The notes: generated by a model from the letters alone, not told the origin. A DNA stretch of 64,000 nucleotides from Neisseriaceae bacterium (GCA_027489245.1 JAIYAC010000021.1:124001-188000), one strand, 5' to 3'. Positions 44,798 to 54,042 are shown, counted from the stretch's first letter. Program-made: numbers and translations.

Positions 44798-46060
44798 ATG
44801 TCCCAAACCCTTACCGTGAATGCGCCGCTGACTGCCGCCGATGGCGAGCTGCTCACCGTCAAGCTCGCGCGCGAGCACCGCAACAAGCAGCTGAAAGCCG
44901 TGGCCCTGGTGGCCCCGCTGGCCATTTTCTTGCTGCTGACTTTTCTGGTTCCCATTTTCATGCTGCTGGGTCGTAGCGTGGATAACCCTGAAGTGGTCAC
45001 CCACCTGCCCGCCACCAGCCAGCTGATTGCCAGCTGGGACCGCCGCGCCCTGCCTTCCGAAGAAGTCTTCCAGGCCATGGCGCGTGACCTGACCGCCGCC
45101 AAAGAAGCCAAGACCGTCCCCGAAGTCGCCAAGCGCCTGAATATGGATATCAGTGGCTTCCGCTCGCTGATCCAGAAAACCGCGCGCAAAATGCCGCTGG
45201 AGTTGGCCGCAGGCGAAACCATGCGTGATCGCTTTATCCAGATGGACGAACGCTGGGGCGACCCGGACCACTGGCACGTGATTGCCAAGAACGCCAAGAG
45301 CTGGACACCGTACTACCTGTACAGCTCGCTGGACCTGCGCGAAACCAAGGCCGGCACACCCGAGCTGGCCCCGGAAGAAGAGCGTGCCTTCATCAGCATT
45401 TTTGGTCGTACGCTGTGGATCAGCTTCTGGGTCACCGTGTTCTGCCTGCTGCTGGGCTACCCGCTGGCTTACTGGCTGGCCAACCTGCCAGCGCGCAAGA
45501 GCAACTTGCTGATGATTCTGGTACTGCTGCCGTTCTGGACATCGGTACTGGTGCGCGTGGCCTCGTGGATCGTGCTGCTGCAGCGCGAAGGCCTGATCAA
45601 TAGCGCCCTGATGAACCTGGGCATTATCGGTGAGCCGCTACAGCTGGCGTTCAACCGTGTGGGCGTGTACATCGCCATGGTGCACATCCTGCTGCCGTTT
45701 GTGATTCTGCCGGCCTACAGCGTGATGAAGAGCATTCCGCCTACCTATATGCGCGCTGCCATTTCGCTGGGCGACCACCCGTTTGCCGCGTTCTGGAAGA
45801 TCTATTTCCCGCAGACCGTGGCCGGTGTGGCTGCGGGTGCCTTGCTGGTGTTCATCATGTGCATTGGCTACTACATTACCCCGGCACTGCTGGGTAGCCC
45901 GGAAGAGCAGATGGTGAGCTACTACGTAGCGTTCTACACCAACGTCACCATCAACTGGGGTATGGCCGCCGCGCTGGGTAGCCTGCTGCTGATTGCCACC
46001 ATGACGCTGTATGGCCTGTACAGCAAGCTGGTTGGCGCTAACAAACTGAGTCTGGGGTAA
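44798..46060 (+). CDS. Polyamine-type ABC importer permease with large periplasmic insert
   Basis: 420 residues from MSQTLTVNAP, much longer than the usual PotB of about 280-310. Helix 1 (AVALVAPLAIFLLLTFLVPIFML) is followed by about 145 mostly hydrophilic residues (VVTHLPATSQLIASWDRRAL through AKSWTPYYLYSSLDLRETKAG) before helix 2 (ISFWVTVFCLLLGYPLAYWLA). The rest is a standard permease with EAA loop MRAAISLGDHPFAAFWKIYFPQTVAG. The insert would lie in the periplasm and may dock the binding protein. The start is uncertain: upstream in-frame codons at 44777 and 44789 are possible. Confidence 0.85.
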   Translation: MSQTLTVNAPLTAADGELLTVKLAREHRNKQLKAVALVAPLAIFLLLTFLVPIFMLLGRSVDNPEVVTHLPATSQLIASWDRRALPSEEVFQAMARDLTAAKEAKTVPEVAKRLNMDISGFRSLIQKTARKMPLELAAGETMRDRFIQMDERWGDPDHWHVIAKNAKSWTPYYLYSSLDLRETKAGTPELAPEEERAFISIFGRTLWISFWVTVFCLLLGYPLAYWLANLPARKSNLLMILVLLPFWTSVLVRVASWIVLLQREGLINSALMNLGIIGEPLQLAFNRVGVYIAMVHILLPFVILPAYSVMKSIPPTYMRAAISLGDHPFAAFWKIYFPQTVAGVAAGALLVFIMCIGYYITPALLGSPEEQMVSYYVAFYTNVTINWGMAAALGSLLLIATMTLYGLYSKLVGANKLSLG

Positions 46061-46066
46061 GAAGCC

Positions 46067-46891
46067 ATGTTGCCAACTTATGCTTCGCCTATCGAGCGCA
46101 TCTGGTTCTGGAGCTTCCGCATTTTTTGCGTGCTGATCCTGATCTTCCTGGTGTCGCCGTTGCTGGTGATCGTGCCGCTGTCGTTCTCGGCGGATACCTT
46201 CTTGCTCTACCCGATCAAATCGTTCTCGCTGCGCTGGTACGAGGAGTTCTTTGGTAACGGCATATGGCTTACCTCGCTGAAGAACAGCTTCATCGTGGCG
46301 CCAGCCGCCACGCTGCTGGCTACCACGCTGGGTACCCTGGCCGCCGTGGGCCTGACCTCGTCGGACTTTCCCGGCAAGTCGGTGCTGATGAGCGTGCTGA
46401 TCTCGCCCATGGTGGTGCCGGTGGTGATCGTGGGGGTAGGGGCCTACCTGTTCTTCGCCCCGCTGGGTTTGTCCAACAGCTACTTTGCGCTGATTCTGGT
46501 GCATACCGCGCTGGGCGTGCCGTTTGTGGTGATTACCGTGTCGGCTACCCTGCGCGGCTTCAATGCCAACCTGATTCGCGCCAGCGCCAGCCTGGGTGCC
46601 AATCCGATCACCACCTACCGCCGTATCGTGCTGCCGCTGATTGCACCGGGGGTGATTTCGGGTGCGCTGTTTGCCTTTGCCACCTCGTTTGACGAAGTAG
46701 TGGTCACGCTGTTCCTGGCGGGCCCGGAGCAAACCACGCTGCCGCGCCAGATGTTTGGCGGTATCAAGGAAAACATCAGCCCGGCCATTGCGGCTGCCGC
46801 TACCGTGCTGATCCTGTTCTCCATCGCCCTGCTGCTGACGCTGGAATGGCTGCGTGGCCGTGCCGAGAAGACCCGCACCAGCGTGGCCTGA
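46067..46891 (+). CDS. Polyamine-type ABC importer permease
   Basis: 274 residues, PotC-like with six helices. Segments FRIFCVLILIFLVSPLLVIVPLSF, SLRWYEEFFGN and the EAA loop IRASASLGANPITTYRRIVLPLIAPGVISG are typical of this family. It starts 6 bases after the other permease and is followed by a terminator. It has no insert, unlike its partner. Confidence 0.91.
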   Translation: MLPTYASPIERIWFWSFRIFCVLILIFLVSPLLVIVPLSFSADTFLLYPIKSFSLRWYEEFFGNGIWLTSLKNSFIVAPAATLLATTLGTLAAVGLTSSDFPGKSVLMSVLISPMVVPVVIVGVGAYLFFAPLGLSNSYFALILVHTALGVPFVVITVSATLRGFNANLIRASASLGANPITTYRRIVLPLIAPGVISGALFAFATSFDEVVVTLFLAGPEQTTLPRQMFGGIKENISPAIAAAATVLILFSIALLLTLEWLRGRAEKTRTSVA

Positions 46892-46908
46892 TCCCCGCGA
46901 GCCGCATA

Positions 46909-46940
46909 AAAAAGCCCCTGCCATCTGGCAGGGGCTTTTT
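46909..46940. terminator. Bidirectional terminator, ABC operon / diguanylate cyclase
   Basis: AAAAAGCCCCTGCC-ATCT-GGCAGGGGCTTTTT, a 14-base stem with 4-base loop. An exact repeated-word copy follows at 46949-46960. Confidence 0.93.
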
Positions 46941-46966
46941 ACTGGCGAAGGTTGGCCGCAGCAGGC

Positions 46967-47959
46967 TTAGAACAGCTCGATATCGCCTTCGTAAACCTGT
47001 TGTGGCTGAATTTTGCCGCGCTGTAGCAGCTGGCTATAAGCACAAGTCTGGTTGCGGCCGTTTTCCTTGGCGTAGTACAGCGCGCGGTCGGCTTGCTCTA
47101 CCACGTTGGCTGGCAGCATCTGGCCGTCTATCAGTACATAACCGATGCTGATGCTGACCTGCCCCACCTGCGGAAAGTTGAACGTGGCGATGTTCTCCCG
47201 CAGTGCCTCCAGCCTAGCCATGGCCAGCTGGGGCTCATCGCGCAGGATGATGCCAAACTCCTCGCCGCCGTAGCGGTACAGCTGGGCGTGCAGGCCCAGC
47301 ACCTGCTCCATGTGGTGGGCTACCAGCAGCAGCACTTCGTCGCCCACGATATGGCCGTAACGGTCGTTGACCAGCTTGAAGTGGTCGATATCTACCAGTG
47401 CGAGGGTGTGCTGGTAATCCGGCTTGTCCAGCAGCTCGTACAGACGGGCGTCGAACGAGCGGCGATTCAGCAGGCCGGTCAGCATGTCGCGCTCGGCGTC
47501 GTACAGCAGGCGCAGGTAGTTTTCGTGGATGCGTACCATGCCGGTAAGGAAGCCCAGCTCCTCGGGCTCCAGTGGGCCGTGCTCTATCTGCAGCAGGGCG
47601 ATGATGTTGTTTTTCTGGTAAATCACCTGCCAGATATGTTCGCCGTACTCCCATGGGCCACGGTTGTCGCGGCCAATGGCGATCGCTTTGCGTGCATCGT
47701 CACCGGCCGGCAGCCAACCGCAACCCTCGGGAGAGATCAGGCTGTCGTCTTCGCCGCTGACCTGCAGCAGCTTCAGCTCGGGCAGCGATTCTGCGTGCCG
47801 TACCCCGTACAGGGTGATGCTGCTGCTTTGCAAAAACGCACCCACCAGCTCCAGCAATGCCCGCTCCAGCTCGCGCTGCTCACGCTGCGAGGTCATTTTC
47901 GCCATCTGTTCCATCAGGGTGGCGATGCTGGCGGGGGGGAAGTGCTGATCCATTTTCAT
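46967..47959 (-). CDS. Diguanylate cyclase (GGDEF protein)
   Basis: 330 residues from MKMDQHFPPAS. The N-terminal 165 residues resemble a GAF-like sensor (ELERALLELVGAFLQSSSITLYGV, NNIIALLQIEHGPLEPEELGFLTGMVRI). The catalytic domain has DIDHFKLVNDRYGH (metal Asp) and the active GGEEF signature (YRYGGEEFGIIL). I see no RxxD inhibitory site just before the signature, so product inhibition may be absent. It makes c-di-GMP, in contrast to the EAL protein earlier in the window. It lies 16 bases after dut. Confidence 0.9.
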   Translation of the reverse strand: MKMDQHFPPASIATLMEQMAKMTSQREQRELERALLELVGAFLQSSSITLYGVRHAESLPELKLLQVSGEDDSLISPEGCGWLPAGDDARKAIAIGRDNRGPWEYGEHIWQVIYQKNNIIALLQIEHGPLEPEELGFLTGMVRIHENYLRLLYDAERDMLTGLLNRRSFDARLYELLDKPDYQHTLALVDIDHFKLVNDRYGHIVGDEVLLLVAHHMEQVLGLHAQLYRYGGEEFGIILRDEPQLAMARLEALRENIATFNFPQVGQVSISIGYVLIDGQMLPANVVEQADRALYYAKENGRNQTCAYSQLLQRGKIQPQQVYEGDIELF

Positions 47960-47974
47960 CCGTATCAACAGTCT

Positions 47975-48427
47975 TTACTGGCGGCCGGTACTACCAAAAC
48001 CGCCGCTACCGCGTTCCGTATCGATAAAGCTATCTACAATATTAAACCCTACTTGCACCACCGGCACGATAATCATCTGGGCAATGCGTTCCATCGGTGC
48101 CAATGTAAACGGCATGTTGCCGCGATTCCACACCGAGACGAACAGCTGGCCCTGGTAGTCGGAGTCGATCAGGCCGGTCAGGTTGCCCAGCACGATGCCG
48201 TGTTTATGGCCCAGGCCGGAGCGCGGCAGGATCATGGCAGCCAGGCCCGGGTCGGCCAGGTGGATAGCCATGCCGGTAGGTACCAGCACGGTTTCGCCTG
48301 GCTGGATCACCATGTCGGCTTCGGTGGCGGCGCGCAGGTCCAGCCCGGCAGAGCCGCTGGTGGCGTAGGCGGGCAGGTTGTCTTTCAGGCGCGGGTCCAG
48401 GATTTGTACGTCGATAACAGGTTTCAT
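47975..48427 (-). CDS. dut: Deoxyuridine 5'-triphosphate nucleotidohydrolase
   Basis: 150 residues, complete trimeric dUTPase. It has the five motifs: [27 protein letters not shown] with the catalytic Asp, RIAQMI and the C-terminal [10 protein letters not shown]. It removes dUTP and makes dUMP. It lies 6 bases after coaBC, a conserved order in proteobacteria. Confidence 0.97.
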   Translation of the reverse strand: MKPVIDVQILDPRLKDNLPAYATSGSAGLDLRAATEADMVIQPGETVLVPTGMAIHLADPGLAAMILPRSGLGHKHGIVLGNLTGLIDSDYQGQLFVSVWNRGNMPFTLAPMERIAQMIIVPVVQVGFNIVDSFIDTERGSGGFGSTGRQ

Positions 48428-48433
48428 GCGTTG

Positions 48434-49618
48434 TCAGCTTTTCAGGTTAAGGCACTGGGCCAGGTGTTGAACGATGGCGCGGGCCACATCGGCCTTGGGC
48501 ATATCGGGCAGCGGGTGTTCGCCGCTGTCGTCCAGTAGGGTCACGCTATTGCTGTCGGCCCCCATGGCGTGCTGCGCCAGGTTGGCCACCAGCAGGGGTA
48601 CTTTCTTGCGGCGGCGTTTCTGGTCGGCAAACTGCAGCAGGTTCTGGCTTTCTGCGGCAAACCCCACGCAGAACGGCGCTGCCGGCAGGCCGGCCACGGT
48701 GGCCAGGATGTCCGGGTTTTCTTCTAGCTCGATCACCGGCAGGCTGTCGCCTTTCTTGATCTTGTGTTCCGAGCGGTTTTTCACACGGTAGTCGGCCACG
48801 GCGGCCACACTGATAAACACGTCACTGCGGCCCACTTCAGCCAGCACGGCTTGGTACATGTCCTGCGCACTTTGTACCGCGATGGTGTGCACGGTGGCTG
48901 GCGGTACCAGCGCTGTAGGGCCGCTCACCAGCGTGACCTCGGCGCCGGCGTCGCGGCAGGCGCGGGCCAGGGCGTAGCCCATCTTGCCGGAGCTGATATT
49001 GGTGATGCCGCGCACGGTGTCGATCGGCTCGTAGGTGGGGCCGGCGGTCAGCAGCACCCGCTTGCCGGCCAGCAGCTTGGCGCTGAAGACGCCACCCAGC
49101 AGATCAAACACTTCTTCCGGCTCCAGCATGCGGCCGGGGCCGGTTTCGCCGCAGGCCTGCACGCCGTGCGCCGGGCCCCATACCTGTACGCCATCGGCCT
49201 GTAGCTGCGCGATATTGCGCAGGTTGGGCGGGTTTTCCCACATCTGGCGGTTCATGGCGGGCACCACCACCAGCGGGCAGGTACGCGCCGCCGCCATGGT
49301 GCTGATCAGGTCGTCGCAGGCGCCATGCGCCAGCTTGAAAATGCAGTCGGCGGTGGCCGGTACGATGAGAAAGACATCGGCGCGGCGTGACATCTCGATA
49401 TGCGCCATGGCGTTATCCGGGCGCGGGTCCCAGATATCGCTATAGACCGCGTGGCCAGACAGGGCCTGGAAGGTGGCGGGGGTGACAAAGCGGGTAGCCG
49501 CTTCGCTCATCACCACTTCTACGTGGTGGCCAGCCTTGACCAGCAGCCGGGTCAGTTCTGCCGATTTGTAGGCGGCTATGCCGCCGGTAATGCCTAAAAG
49601 TATGCGCTTCTGCGTCAT
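48434..49618 (-). CDS. coaBC: CoA biosynthesis bifunctional protein CoaBC
   Basis: 394 residues from MTQKRILLGITGGIAAYKS. The N-terminal flavoprotein is phosphopantothenoylcysteine decarboxylase (PATFQALSG, catalytic His in AHIEMSRRADVFLIVPATAD, PAMNRQMWENP, substrate Cys in VQACGETGPGRM). The C-terminal half is phosphopantothenate-cysteine ligase (LLTAGPTYEPIDTVRGITNISSGKMGYALA). A longer in-frame reading upstream starts far from any ribosome site. Confidence 0.96.
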   Translation of the reverse strand: MTQKRILLGITGGIAAYKSAELTRLLVKAGHHVEVVMSEAATRFVTPATFQALSGHAVYSDIWDPRPDNAMAHIEMSRRADVFLIVPATADCIFKLAHGACDDLISTMAAARTCPLVVVPAMNRQMWENPPNLRNIAQLQADGVQVWGPAHGVQACGETGPGRMLEPEEVFDLLGGVFSAKLLAGKRVLLTAGPTYEPIDTVRGITNISSGKMGYALARACRDAGAEVTLVSGPTALVPPATVHTIAVQSAQDMYQAVLAEVGRSDVFISVAAVADYRVKNRSEHKIKKGDSLPVIELEENPDILATVAGLPAAPFCVGFAAESQNLLQFADQKRRRKKVPLLVANLAQHAMGADSNSVTLLDDSGEHPLPDMPKADVARAIVQHLAQCLNLKS

Positions 49619-49789
49619 GTCACAGCCTGCCGTGTGTCGTGCGAGGCATGATTGTAGCGTAATGCTGCACCTGCACGCAGGCTGCCGTGGGGTGCTGCGT
49701 GGGCAGAAGTGCTGCATCATGAGAAATGCATTTTATGGAGGCCGCGCCATGCCCGATGATGCAGGCTTCGCCAGCCCGCAGGAGGGATT

Positions 49790-50464
49790 ATGCCGATTAC
49801 AGAATGGCCAGAGGCCGAGCGCCCGCGTGAAAAACTGCTGGCACGGGGCGCACAAGCCTTGTCAGATGCCGAATTGCTGGCGATATTTCTAAGAACGGGT
49901 ATAAAAGGCTGCTCGGCTGTCGATATGGCGCGCCAGTTAATGCAGCGCTTTGGCAGCCTGGGGCGCCTGCTGGGGGCGCGGGCTGACGAGTTTCAGCAGC
50001 AGGCCGGGCTGGGGCCGGCCAAGTATGTGCAGTTCATGGCCATGCACGAGCTGGCGCGGCGGCTGCTAGCCGAGGAAATGGCCAGTGGCGATGTGCTGAA
50101 CAGCCCGGAGGCCGTACAGCGTTTTCTGCGTGTGGCGATAGGGTACGCCGAGGTGGAGGTGTTTAGCGTGATCTTTCTGACGGCACAATACCGCGTGCTG
50201 GCTGTCGAAGAACTGGCCAGGGGCACGCTGACCGAAACGCGGGTCTACCCGCGCGAGGTGGTGCGGCGGGCCTTGCAGCACAATGCCTGCAGCGTGATCG
50301 TGGCGCACAACCATCCGTCGGGTGTGGCCGAGCCGTCCGAGGCGGACTGGCAGCTTACCGCCACGCTCAAGCAGGCTTTGCAGCTGGTCGATATCAACTT
50401 GCTGGATCATTTTGTGGTAACGGGCGAGCACGCCGAATCACTGGCGGCGCGTGGTTGGGTGTAG
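49790..50464 (+). CDS. radC: RadC family JAB-domain protein
   Basis: 224 residues. A helix-hairpin-helix region ([17 protein letters not shown]) is followed by an MPN+/JAMM fold with zinc motif HNHPSG: His173, His175 and Asp186 in H-x-H-x10-D spacing. Despite the name, a role in recombination is not established; the family is metal-dependent and of unknown substrate. The gene lies divergent from coaBC, as in many proteobacteria. Confidence 0.95.
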   Translation: MPITEWPEAERPREKLLARGAQALSDAELLAIFLRTGIKGCSAVDMARQLMQRFGSLGRLLGARADEFQQQAGLGPAKYVQFMAMHELARRLLAEEMASGDVLNSPEAVQRFLRVAIGYAEVEVFSVIFLTAQYRVLAVEELARGTLTETRVYPREVVRRALQHNACSVIVAHNHPSGVAEPSEADWQLTATLKQALQLVDINLLDHFVVTGEHAESLAARGWV

Positions 50465-50539
50465 CGGCAGCCAGGTGGCTGCCCCTGCTGAAGTCGTGCG
50501 GCCAACCTTGCCGGGTGGCCAGGTCGAAAGGAGCTAGCC

Positions 50540-50791
50540 ATGAACATCCTGCGTTTGATGAATCAGTCCGAGTACATCCAGGTGAACAACCAGCTGGTCA
50601 AACCCGAATTCATGTATGCCAGCGAAGACTACGCCGATGACGATGATATTGCGCTGGAGGCACACATCAACGAAGCCGATCTGGTGCTGACCGTGGCCGA
50701 CCTGGAAGACGCCACGCCGCTGGCAGATGGGGCCTACTGGATAGAAAGTGTCGGCTATATCCGTTTTCTCAGCCGGCACGCGCTGCACTAA
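50540..50791 (+). CDS. Small hypothetical protein, acidic
   Basis: 83 residues with a very good ribosome site (AAAGGAG, 6 bases before ATG). Sequence is acidic with SEDYADDDDIALEAHINEADLVLTVADLEDA, no signal or membrane segment, and an aromatic C-terminal half (GAYWIESVGYIRFLSRHALH). I do not recognise the family. It follows radC by 75 bases with a repeated-word copy between, and has its own terminator. Confidence 0.75.
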   Translation: MNILRLMNQSEYIQVNNQLVKPEFMYASEDYADDDDIALEAHINEADLVLTVADLEDATPLADGAYWIESVGYIRFLSRHALH

Positions 50792-50804
50792 GTGTCATCA
50801 AATC

Positions 50805-50847
50805 ACACCGGTAGCCTGCCGCCAGGTATGGCTTTCGGTGTTTTTTT
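50805..50847 (+). terminator. Terminator after the small acidic protein
   Basis: ACACCG...CGGTGT with inner pairs AGCC/GGCT, then a run of seven T. Confidence 0.7.
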
Positions 50848-51003
50848 ATGTCTCTATTTTGGTATTTGTGGTCATAAAATGGCGCAATGCGTGCGACTGC
50901 TACGCAATATGGCCCGGTTTGATCTGGCGCAAGTCATAGCGGGGCTGGCTTGATAAAGTACGCGCTTCAATGCGTGTTACATAAGGCGCAAGCGAGGATG
51001 GAC

Positions 51004-51378
51004 ATGAACAAGATTCGTATTGCCATGGTGGGTGCCGGTGAAACGGCTACACCCCTGTTGCGGCAGCTGCTGGACGCGTCCTATGTGGAGCTGATCGGTG
51101 TGGCCGAGCTGAACCTGGCGCTGCCGGGTGTGGCGCTGGCGCGCGAGCGCGGTGTGCCGGTAACCGACAACTTTATCGAGCTGGCCGAGCAGGGCGAGCG
51201 GGTGGATATCATTATCGACCTGACCGGCTCGCGCAAAGTACGCGAAGACCTGCGCCGCTTCATGCAGTTTGCCGGTAATAACCACACAGTGATCATGCAC
51301 GAGCGTATTGCGCTGCTGCTGATGTCGCTGTCGGCGGGCGAGCTGGTGGAAACCCGCCACGACTCGCTCAGCTACTGA
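51004..51378 (+). CDS. Stand-alone Rossmann-fold (NAD(P)-binding) protein
   Basis: 124 residues from MNKIRIAMVG, start placed 5 bases after AGGA. It shows a dinucleotide-binding start IRIAMVGAGETATPLLRQLL and strand-helix repeats (VELIGVAELNLALPGVALAREHG-type, VDIIIDLTGSRKVREDL), like the N-terminal domain of Gfo/Idh or homoserine dehydrogenase. There is no catalytic domain. It may be a ligand-binding or redox-sensing module. Function unknown. A terminator follows. Confidence 0.75.
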   Translation: MNKIRIAMVGAGETATPLLRQLLDASYVELIGVAELNLALPGVALARERGVPVTDNFIELAEQGERVDIIIDLTGSRKVREDLRRFMQFAGNNHTVIMHERIALLLMSLSAGELVETRHDSLSY

Positions 51379-51448
51379 AGGCTTCTGCTGGGCCATTAAG
51401 AGATCGATGCAGTAAACAGCCGGTGTGCGACTGCGCTGGCTGGCTTGA

Positions 51449-51475
51449 AGGGCGTGCGCAAGCACGCCCTTTTTT
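51449..51475 (+). terminator. Terminator after the Rossmann-fold gene
   Basis: AGGGCGTGC-GCAA-GCACGCCCT with a T-run. It is followed at once by an inverted pair of repeated words. Confidence 0.9.
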
Positions 51476-51477
51476 CA

Positions 51478-51506
51478 TGCGGCCAACCTGCCGAAGGTTG
51501 GCCGCA
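51478..51506. repeat. Perfect inverted pair of the repeated word, next to a terminator
   Basis: TGCGGCCAACCT, five bases, AGGTTGGCCGCA: two exact 12-base copies head to head, 3 bases after a terminator T-run and 40 bases from the 3' end of the converging exonuclease gene. This layout is the classic placement of inverted uptake-sequence pairs. Confidence 0.85.
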
Positions 51507-51545
51507 CGCCGCTTGTCTCCGGGTTCGACCGGCACCCGGCGCGAT

Positions 51546-52154
51546 CTAGCCGAAGCCGCGTTTTTTCAGCGCCAGGTACAGCATGCTGGCGGTGATGGCG
51601 TCGTTCAGCGCGTCGTGGCGCGGCAGGGCCGGTACGCGCAGGTCATCCACCAGCGTGGCCAGGCGCAGGTCGACGTTGCTGTCCGGGTTTTGCCGCAGCT
51701 TGTAGTCGTAATAGCGGCCGGATACCTCGATCTGCCGGTTCGGCAGCTTGATGCCGGTCAGCGGCTGCACGTATTTGTTCAGGATGGCTACGTCGTACTC
51801 CAGGTAGTAGCCCACCAGCGGGCGGCCGCCGATGAAGTGCAGCAGGCGGGTAATCGCGTCTTCTGGCGCCAGGCCATCGGACACGTCACGCGGGCGCAGG
51901 CCGTGTATGCGCACGCTGCCAGCATCCGGCTTGCGTTCCGGGCGCACCAGCACATAAAACGATTCGCTGCTGAGAATACGTTGGCCGCGTATCTTTACCG
52001 CGCCGATGGACAGCAGCTCGGCGTCGCGCACGTTCAGGCTGGTGGTTTCGCAGTCTATGCTGACCAGCTCTTCATTCTGCTCTTGCAGCAGCATGGCAAA
52101 GCGCGGGTCTTTCAGCCGGTGTGCCGCCCACTGCTTTTTCAGTGCGCCTATCAT
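51546..52154 (-). CDS. DEDDh 3'-5' exonuclease, DNA polymerase III epsilon-like
   Basis: 202 residues. Catalytic residues follow the DEDDh order: Asp34 and Glu36 (SIDCETTSL), Asp121 (YYLEYDVAIL), His180 and Asp185 (RHDALNDA). It is shorter than true DnaQ and lacks the clamp-binding tail, so it is probably an accessory nuclease. ATGA overlap with the CBS/nucleotidyltransferase gene upstream ties it to that protein; this gene pair is common in proteobacteria. Confidence 0.88.
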   Translation of the reverse strand: MIGALKKQWAAHRLKDPRFAMLLQEQNEELVSIDCETTSLNVRDAELLSIGAVKIRGQRILSSESFYVLVRPERKPDAGSVRIHGLRPRDVSDGLAPEDAITRLLHFIGGRPLVGYYLEYDVAILNKYVQPLTGIKLPNRQIEVSGRYYDYKLRQNPDSNVDLRLATLVDDLRVPALPRHDALNDAITASMLYLALKKRGFG

Positions 52155-53959
52155 GCGACGGCCCCCAGACGGAACTGGTGGCGCAGCAGGCTTTTGAACT
52201 TTTTCACCAGCGCCAGCGCGTCTTTCAGCAAGTCTTTTTCCAGGGTGGACAGCTTGTCAGGGCGGATCAGGTTGCTGGCCGGGCGGCCGTCTTCCAGCTC
52301 GGCCAGGCCGTGGCTCAGGCGCAGGCCCAGCAGGAAGGCCAGGGTTTCATGGATATCGTTGGCAAAGTCCCGCTCCAGATGGCCGTTTTCGGCCAGGCGC
52401 TGCAGGCGCTCGAAGGTATTGTTGGCCGCAATGTCGTGTCGCAGTGCCAGCGAGCGTATGCCGTGCACAATGGGGAAAATGCCGCCTTTCTTGATATCCA
52501 GCGTGGCTTCGCCATTTTGTTCACGCGTGAGCAGCTGGGCAAAAAAGCCCAGCGGGGTGTCAAACTGCTCGATGGCGCGGGCAAAGCGCGCGTAGAAGCT
52601 TTCGTCGTCCGATAGCAGGCTGTTCAGGTAGTGCTTGCCCTGCGCCAGCAGGGCGTGGTCGCCCGCTACCGCTTCGGCATCCACAAAGATGGCCAGGTTC
52701 ATCAGTGCGTCGCCGTCCGGCAGGTAGAGCCAGCGGTACAGCTGGTCGCGCAGGCCTTGCTCGTGCTGGCACCATTGCGGGTTGTTCACCATGATGTGGC
52801 CGGGGCAGGGCGGGTAGCCAAAGCGCGCCAGCGCATCGCTGAAAGCCTGGCAGGCGCCCGCGATGGTGGGGTGGTCGTAGCCGTCGCGGATGATCAGTGC
52901 GTTGTCCTGGTCGGTTTTCAGGATTTGCTCGCCACGGCCTTCCGAGCCCATGACGATCAGGCAGCTATTGGCTACCACCTCGGGCAGGGCAATCAGCTGC
53001 CAAGTACGCTCGAACAGCCGTGCATTCAGCGCCTGTACCAGCCGCCCCAGCTGCGGGGCCTTCACGCCGTGGCTGGACAGAATGCCCACCAGGCGGGTGA
53101 TCTGGCCGGCAATATCTTGCAGCTCGTCCAGGGTGTCGGCGCGCTCCAGCTTGTGGGCAATCAGGTGCGAGTGGTTGGAGAAGTAGGACAGGATGTCCAC
53201 CTGTGCCAGAATGCCCACCGGCTCGCCTTGGTCCATCACCACCAGGCGACGGATATTGCGCTGTGTCATGGTGAGTAGCGCGTCAAACAGGAAGCCGTCG
53301 ATATCGGTGGTAATCAGGTTGAAATGGCAGACCTGGTACAGCGGCGTGCTGGGCGGCAGCTCGTTCAGGATGGTGTCGCGAAAGTCGGTGGTGGTGAACA
53401 TGCCCAGCTGGCCACGGTGGCGCACCAGAATGGATTTGCTCTTACGCTGCTTCATGATGCGGGCGGCGTCCAGCACGCTGTCCTGGCCATCTACAAACAC
53501 CGGCAGGCGGCTACAGGCGTCGCGCACGGTGGCGGTCAGCAGGGTTTGCAGCTCCCGCGTGCCGGCCTTTTGCGCCAGTGCGCCGAATTTCTGAGACACG
53601 CTGGCGTAGAAAAAGGCGCCAAAGCGCGGGTTGCTTTCGGTCAGCTGCATCACCACGGCGCGCGGCAGGCAGTAGGCCAGCGCTTCTTCGTGAACCACAA
53701 AGCGCTGCGTGGCCACCCCGGCCACCATGGCGCGGGCGTCGAAGGTGTCTTGCGCATGGTAGACAGCCAGCACTTCGTCGTCCGCCATCTCGCGCACTAC
53801 GCCCTTGATCAGCACGTACAGGCTGTCCACGCTGTTGCCCGGCGCCATGATCACTTCGTCGTTATCAAAAAACACGATATCGGCTGCGCCTTCCAGCGCC
53901 AGCCGCTCGTTCGGGCTCAGGTGGGTAAACGGCGGGTGGGTAAAGTCGAAGCGGCTCAT
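52151..53959 (-). CDS. cNMP-binding/CBS/DUF294 nucleotidyltransferase-like protein
   Basis: 602 residues. A cyclic-nucleotide-binding-like domain spans about 10-125 (NDEVIMAPGNSVDSLYVLIKG). Two CBS repeats lie at about 150-265. A GlnD-like nucleotidyltransferase follows at about 335-440 with GSEGRGEQ and TDQDNA, which carry the metal site. A DUF294 C-terminal domain ends the protein. The layout suggests nucleotidylation of an unknown partner under nucleotide control. The start overlaps nothing; an 83-base gap separates it from the amidotransferase gene. Confidence 0.87.
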   Translation of the reverse strand: MSRFDFTHPPFTHLSPNERLALEGAADIVFFDNDEVIMAPGNSVDSLYVLIKGVVREMADDEVLAVYHAQDTFDARAMVAGVATQRFVVHEEALAYCLPRAVVMQLTESNPRFGAFFYASVSQKFGALAQKAGTRELQTLLTATVRDACSRLPVFVDGQDSVLDAARIMKQRKSKSILVRHRGQLGMFTTTDFRDTILNELPPSTPLYQVCHFNLITTDIDGFLFDALLTMTQRNIRRLVVMDQGEPVGILAQVDILSYFSNHSHLIAHKLERADTLDELQDIAGQITRLVGILSSHGVKAPQLGRLVQALNARLFERTWQLIALPEVVANSCLIVMGSEGRGEQILKTDQDNALIIRDGYDHPTIAGACQAFSDALARFGYPPCPGHIMVNNPQWCQHEQGLRDQLYRWLYLPDGDALMNLAIFVDAEAVAGDHALLAQGKHYLNSLLSDDESFYARFARAIEQFDTPLGFFAQLLTREQNGEATLDIKKGGIFPIVHGIRSLALRHDIAANNTFERLQRLAENGHLERDFANDIHETLAFLLGLRLSHGLAELEDGRPASNLIRPDKLSTLEKDLLKDALALVKKFKSLLRHQFRLGAVA

Positions 53960-54042
53960 GCTGGCAGGTCCGGTGGGTGGCTCATTTCTTTAGCATACGG
54001 TGCTATCGAAATGGCTGACCAGACCTGCCCGTTGCAATAGGG

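Noticed and set aside
43616-45277. A 553-codon minus-strand open frame under the polyamine transporter genes
   Set aside because: It spans two well-supported plus-strand genes and shows no domain.
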